From: Candidatus Pseudobacter hemicellulosilyticus
GTDB taxonomy: Bacteria > Bacteroidota > Bacteroidia > Chitinophagales > Chitinophagaceae
Direction of reading: 5' to 3'
DNA length: 64,000 nucleotides
Assembly (NCBI GenBank): GCA_029202545.1
Contig: CP119311.1
Location: 6,262,001 to 6,326,000 of the forward strand
Of this stretch, positions 62,411-64,000 are shown piece after piece. How positions within the stretch are numbered: position 1 is the first letter of the stretch; every line of letters starts with the position of its first letter. Position numbers and translations under genes: made by a program. The notes under the pieces are model-generated. The model searched no databases, had not been told where the DNA came from, and worked only from the letters and a program-made list of their open reading frames with translations.

Positions 62411-63144
62411 TATTTATATTCGATTTTGATAGGGTTTGCTAATGTGGTGAATTTGCTGTAATACTGTACTTTGACCTTGTACAGCCCCGCAGGTGGCGAA
62501 GTTGTTACACCATAGGCATATCCGTTGATAGCCGCCAATCGAAGGAGAGGGGTACTGCCGCCATCCACGGAAGAGAAAGGATATTCCGTGCCATCCTCAC
62601 CAATCAACCAGCCTTTCATTACCGCCGGGTAATTAAAGGCATATGTACTGACCGATTCAAGAAGAATAACATTATCAGAATAATACCAGCTGATGGAATG
62701 ATTAAATGTCAGGGGGGTGGCAGGATCTGTAGTTACTTCCCTGAAAGCTATTTCAGGTTGCAGAGAAATGATCTTCAGGGTATAGGTGCTGGTAGTCTTG
62801 TCGGCCCCGGTAACGGTATATTCAATCTTGCGGCCATTGGTAAAATAGTCTACCATATCCTCAATAAAGCTTCCGCTTTCGGGGGTTACAGTAGCACCCG
62901 GACTCACTACTATCTCCGGTTCCAGCAGGCTTAGGAATACAGTGGAGGGCAGATAAACAGTAATGGTCTTCTCCTTTTCATTGACGGCACCTTTAATAGT
63001 ATCCTGTGCATTGACTATCCTGTAAGATAGCAGGCGATTTTGTGGCAACTCTTCATACGGAGTTGTCTCTGTTTTGGTACAGGCGGCATGCATTACCAAT
63101 AGCAGCGCCGCAGCCAGCCAGCTGCTGATTTTCTTCAATTGCAT
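62410..63144 (-). CDS. lipoprotein with DUF5018-like domain, paralogue
   Basis: The start at 63144 gives a 244-residue lipoprotein (MQLKKISSWLAAALLLVMHAAC, Cys22); the open frame extends 15 codons further but loses the signal. It shares with the downstream gene the patterns NRLLSYRIVNAQDTIKGAVNEKEKTITVYLP and VSPGATVTPESGS...FTNGRKIEYTVTGADKTTSTYTLKI (family form), so the two are paralogues in one transcript (TAATG overlap). No SusC/SusD genes are nearby, so the pair may function alone. The gap to the next gene holds no gene; a CACCTTTG box at about 63293 is a poor promoter match. Confidence 0.65.
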   Translation of the reverse strand: MQLKKISSWLAAALLLVMHAACTKTETTPYEELPQNRLLSYRIVNAQDTIKGAVNEKEKTITVYLPSTVFLSLLEPEIVVSPGATVTPESGSFIEDMVDYFTNGRKIEYTVTGADKTTSTYTLKIISLQPEIAFREVTTDPATPLTFNHSISWYYSDNVILLESVSTYAFNYPAVMKGWLIGEDGTEYPFSSVDGGSTPLLRLAAINGYAYGVTTSPPAGLYKVKVQYYSKFTTLANPIKIEYK

Positions 63145-63477
63145 TATTCTTGAATTTTGATGATCTCTTTGTAAATACCCGTTATTCATCTATAAGCATG
63201 TATACTTTCTTCTACACAGCTGAGGCTGCCAGTATACCTATCGTACATTTTGTGATAAGGCTATTTGTGTTTTATTGCTTTGAATATGGGTTGCAAAGGT
63301 GCCTATACTTTTATACCACTCCCGGAAAAACTATTACCGTTCGGGGAATTATAAAGCCAGTATCCCGTAGCAGTTCTGCTACAGGAAACAGGCTTATTGG
63401 TTCTGCCGACTTTGATTATAACGTACTGAGACCTGAGGAGCTAATTTCTTATGCGCCTATTTAAGGTTTGTGTTAAC

Positions 63478-64000
63478 TTAAAGGTACTTGCTGATCAACG
63501 CTTCAACAGCTTTCTTTTTTTCCTCCCGGGCAAGTTCTTTCTCCGCCAGTTCATCCAGCTCCATAAACAGTACCTTGCCGGCTACCTTATTTTGCAGGAT
63601 GATCTTGCCGGAGGCATTCATTTTCTGTGCCCAGACTTCTTTCACATCCTGCCAGTAGGCGGCGCGCTCAGCTGTCCAGAAGGCTTTAGCTCCGGCGCAA
63701 GCGCTATCCGGCAGCCGGACATATTTATTGTATCCCTTTTCCCCGGCCAGCAGGCTGTCTGCTGTTCCGGGATTACGGATGATCTTCTTGTTGTCCTGCT
63801 CATGCAGGTAACCTGCCGGTGAGACAGTAATCCTATTGGTTCGCTCCAAAATATTATAGTCCTTCCTGGTAGTGTATTCCCGGCGCGGCAGGGGCGCATC
63901 CGTAGTATTGAGCCAGAAGATTTGGTTATTGGCCCGTACCCATTCAGAAGAGCCCGCATAACGTGGCGCATCACTGACTTCCCAGACAGACTGCGTCCAC
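63478..64000 (-). CDS. DUF6607-like protein, C-terminal part (runs past the window edge)
   Basis: The frame is open from the window edge to the stop at 63478. It reads WTQSVWEVSDAPRYAGSS, NQIFWLNTTDAPLPRREY, TTRKDYNILERTNRI, then an alpha-helical end. The string W-V-DAPRY and the LPRREYTTRKDYN segment match what I recall of the DUF6607 family of Bacteroidetes and Proteobacteria, which lack an assigned function. A charged lysine-rich helix (KKKAVEALISKYL) closes it. The N-terminus is outside the window. Confidence 0.6.
   Translation of the reverse strand, partial: WTQSVWEVSDAPRYAGSSEWVRANNQIFWLNTTDAPLPRREYTTRKDYNILERTNRITVSPAGYLHEQDNKKIIRNPGTADSLLAGEKGYNKYVRLPDSACAGAKAFWTAERAAYWQDVKEVWAQKMNASGKIILQNKVAGKVLFMELDELAEKELAREEKKKAVEALISKYL

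Overview
The window is chromosomal DNA of a Bacteroidetes bacterium, most likely a member of the Chitinophagaceae. The evidence is the SusC/SusD pair, the type IX secretion proteins (PorU-like C25 peptidase and PorV-like barrel), genes that start without Shine-Dalgarno sequences, and repeated matches to the Bacteroidetes promoter (TTTG, about 20 bases, TAnnTTTG). The genus cannot be fixed from the sequence alone.

Layout. 1-3100 is AT-rich accessory DNA (a broken regulator-like fragment and three unknown proteins) ending at a tRNA-Asp gene. 3457-10261 is housekeeping: accA, a short lysine-rich ORF plus terminator, dapA, rnz, a heptose-phosphate kinase, an amino-acid permease and an OmpH-like chaperone. 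10387-41386 is the large transcription/translation block, read on the minus strand in the order rpsU, xerC-like recombinase, hpf, sulfatase-like gene, tRNA Thr-Tyr-Gly-Thr, tuf, tRNA-Trp, secE, nusG, rplK, rplA, rplJ, rplL, rpoB, rpoC. This block is interrupted twice. A histone H1-like gene and a decayed repeat region lie between nusG and rplK. A complete alpha-mannoside-type polysaccharide utilization locus (LacI regulator, SusC, SusD, two GH92 mannosidases) lies between rplL and rpoB. 41481-53440 carries ribE, two paralogous polytopic membrane proteins, the PorU-like/PorV-like pair and tyrS. 54009-64000 is mixed: tRNA-Gln, an ISL3-type insertion sequence with intact ends but a frameshifted transposase, an endonuclease/exonuclease/phosphatase lipoprotein, a lytic transglycosylase, a PD-(D/E)XK nuclease with an overlapping partner gene, a serine hydrolase, two lipoproteins and the end of a further gene.

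How genes work together. The mannoside locus looks like two transcription units (susCD and the two GH92 genes), each preceded by the same LacI-type operator placed just upstream of its promoter. In the housekeeping part, dapA has no recognisable promoter of its own. It follows a strong promoter, a 19-codon ORF with six lysine codons, a possible antiterminator pairing and a perfect terminator hairpin. This is the architecture of a ribosome-mediated transcription attenuator responding to lysine and is the most interesting regulatory candidate here. rpsU stands out because it alone shows a strong Shine-Dalgarno sequence.
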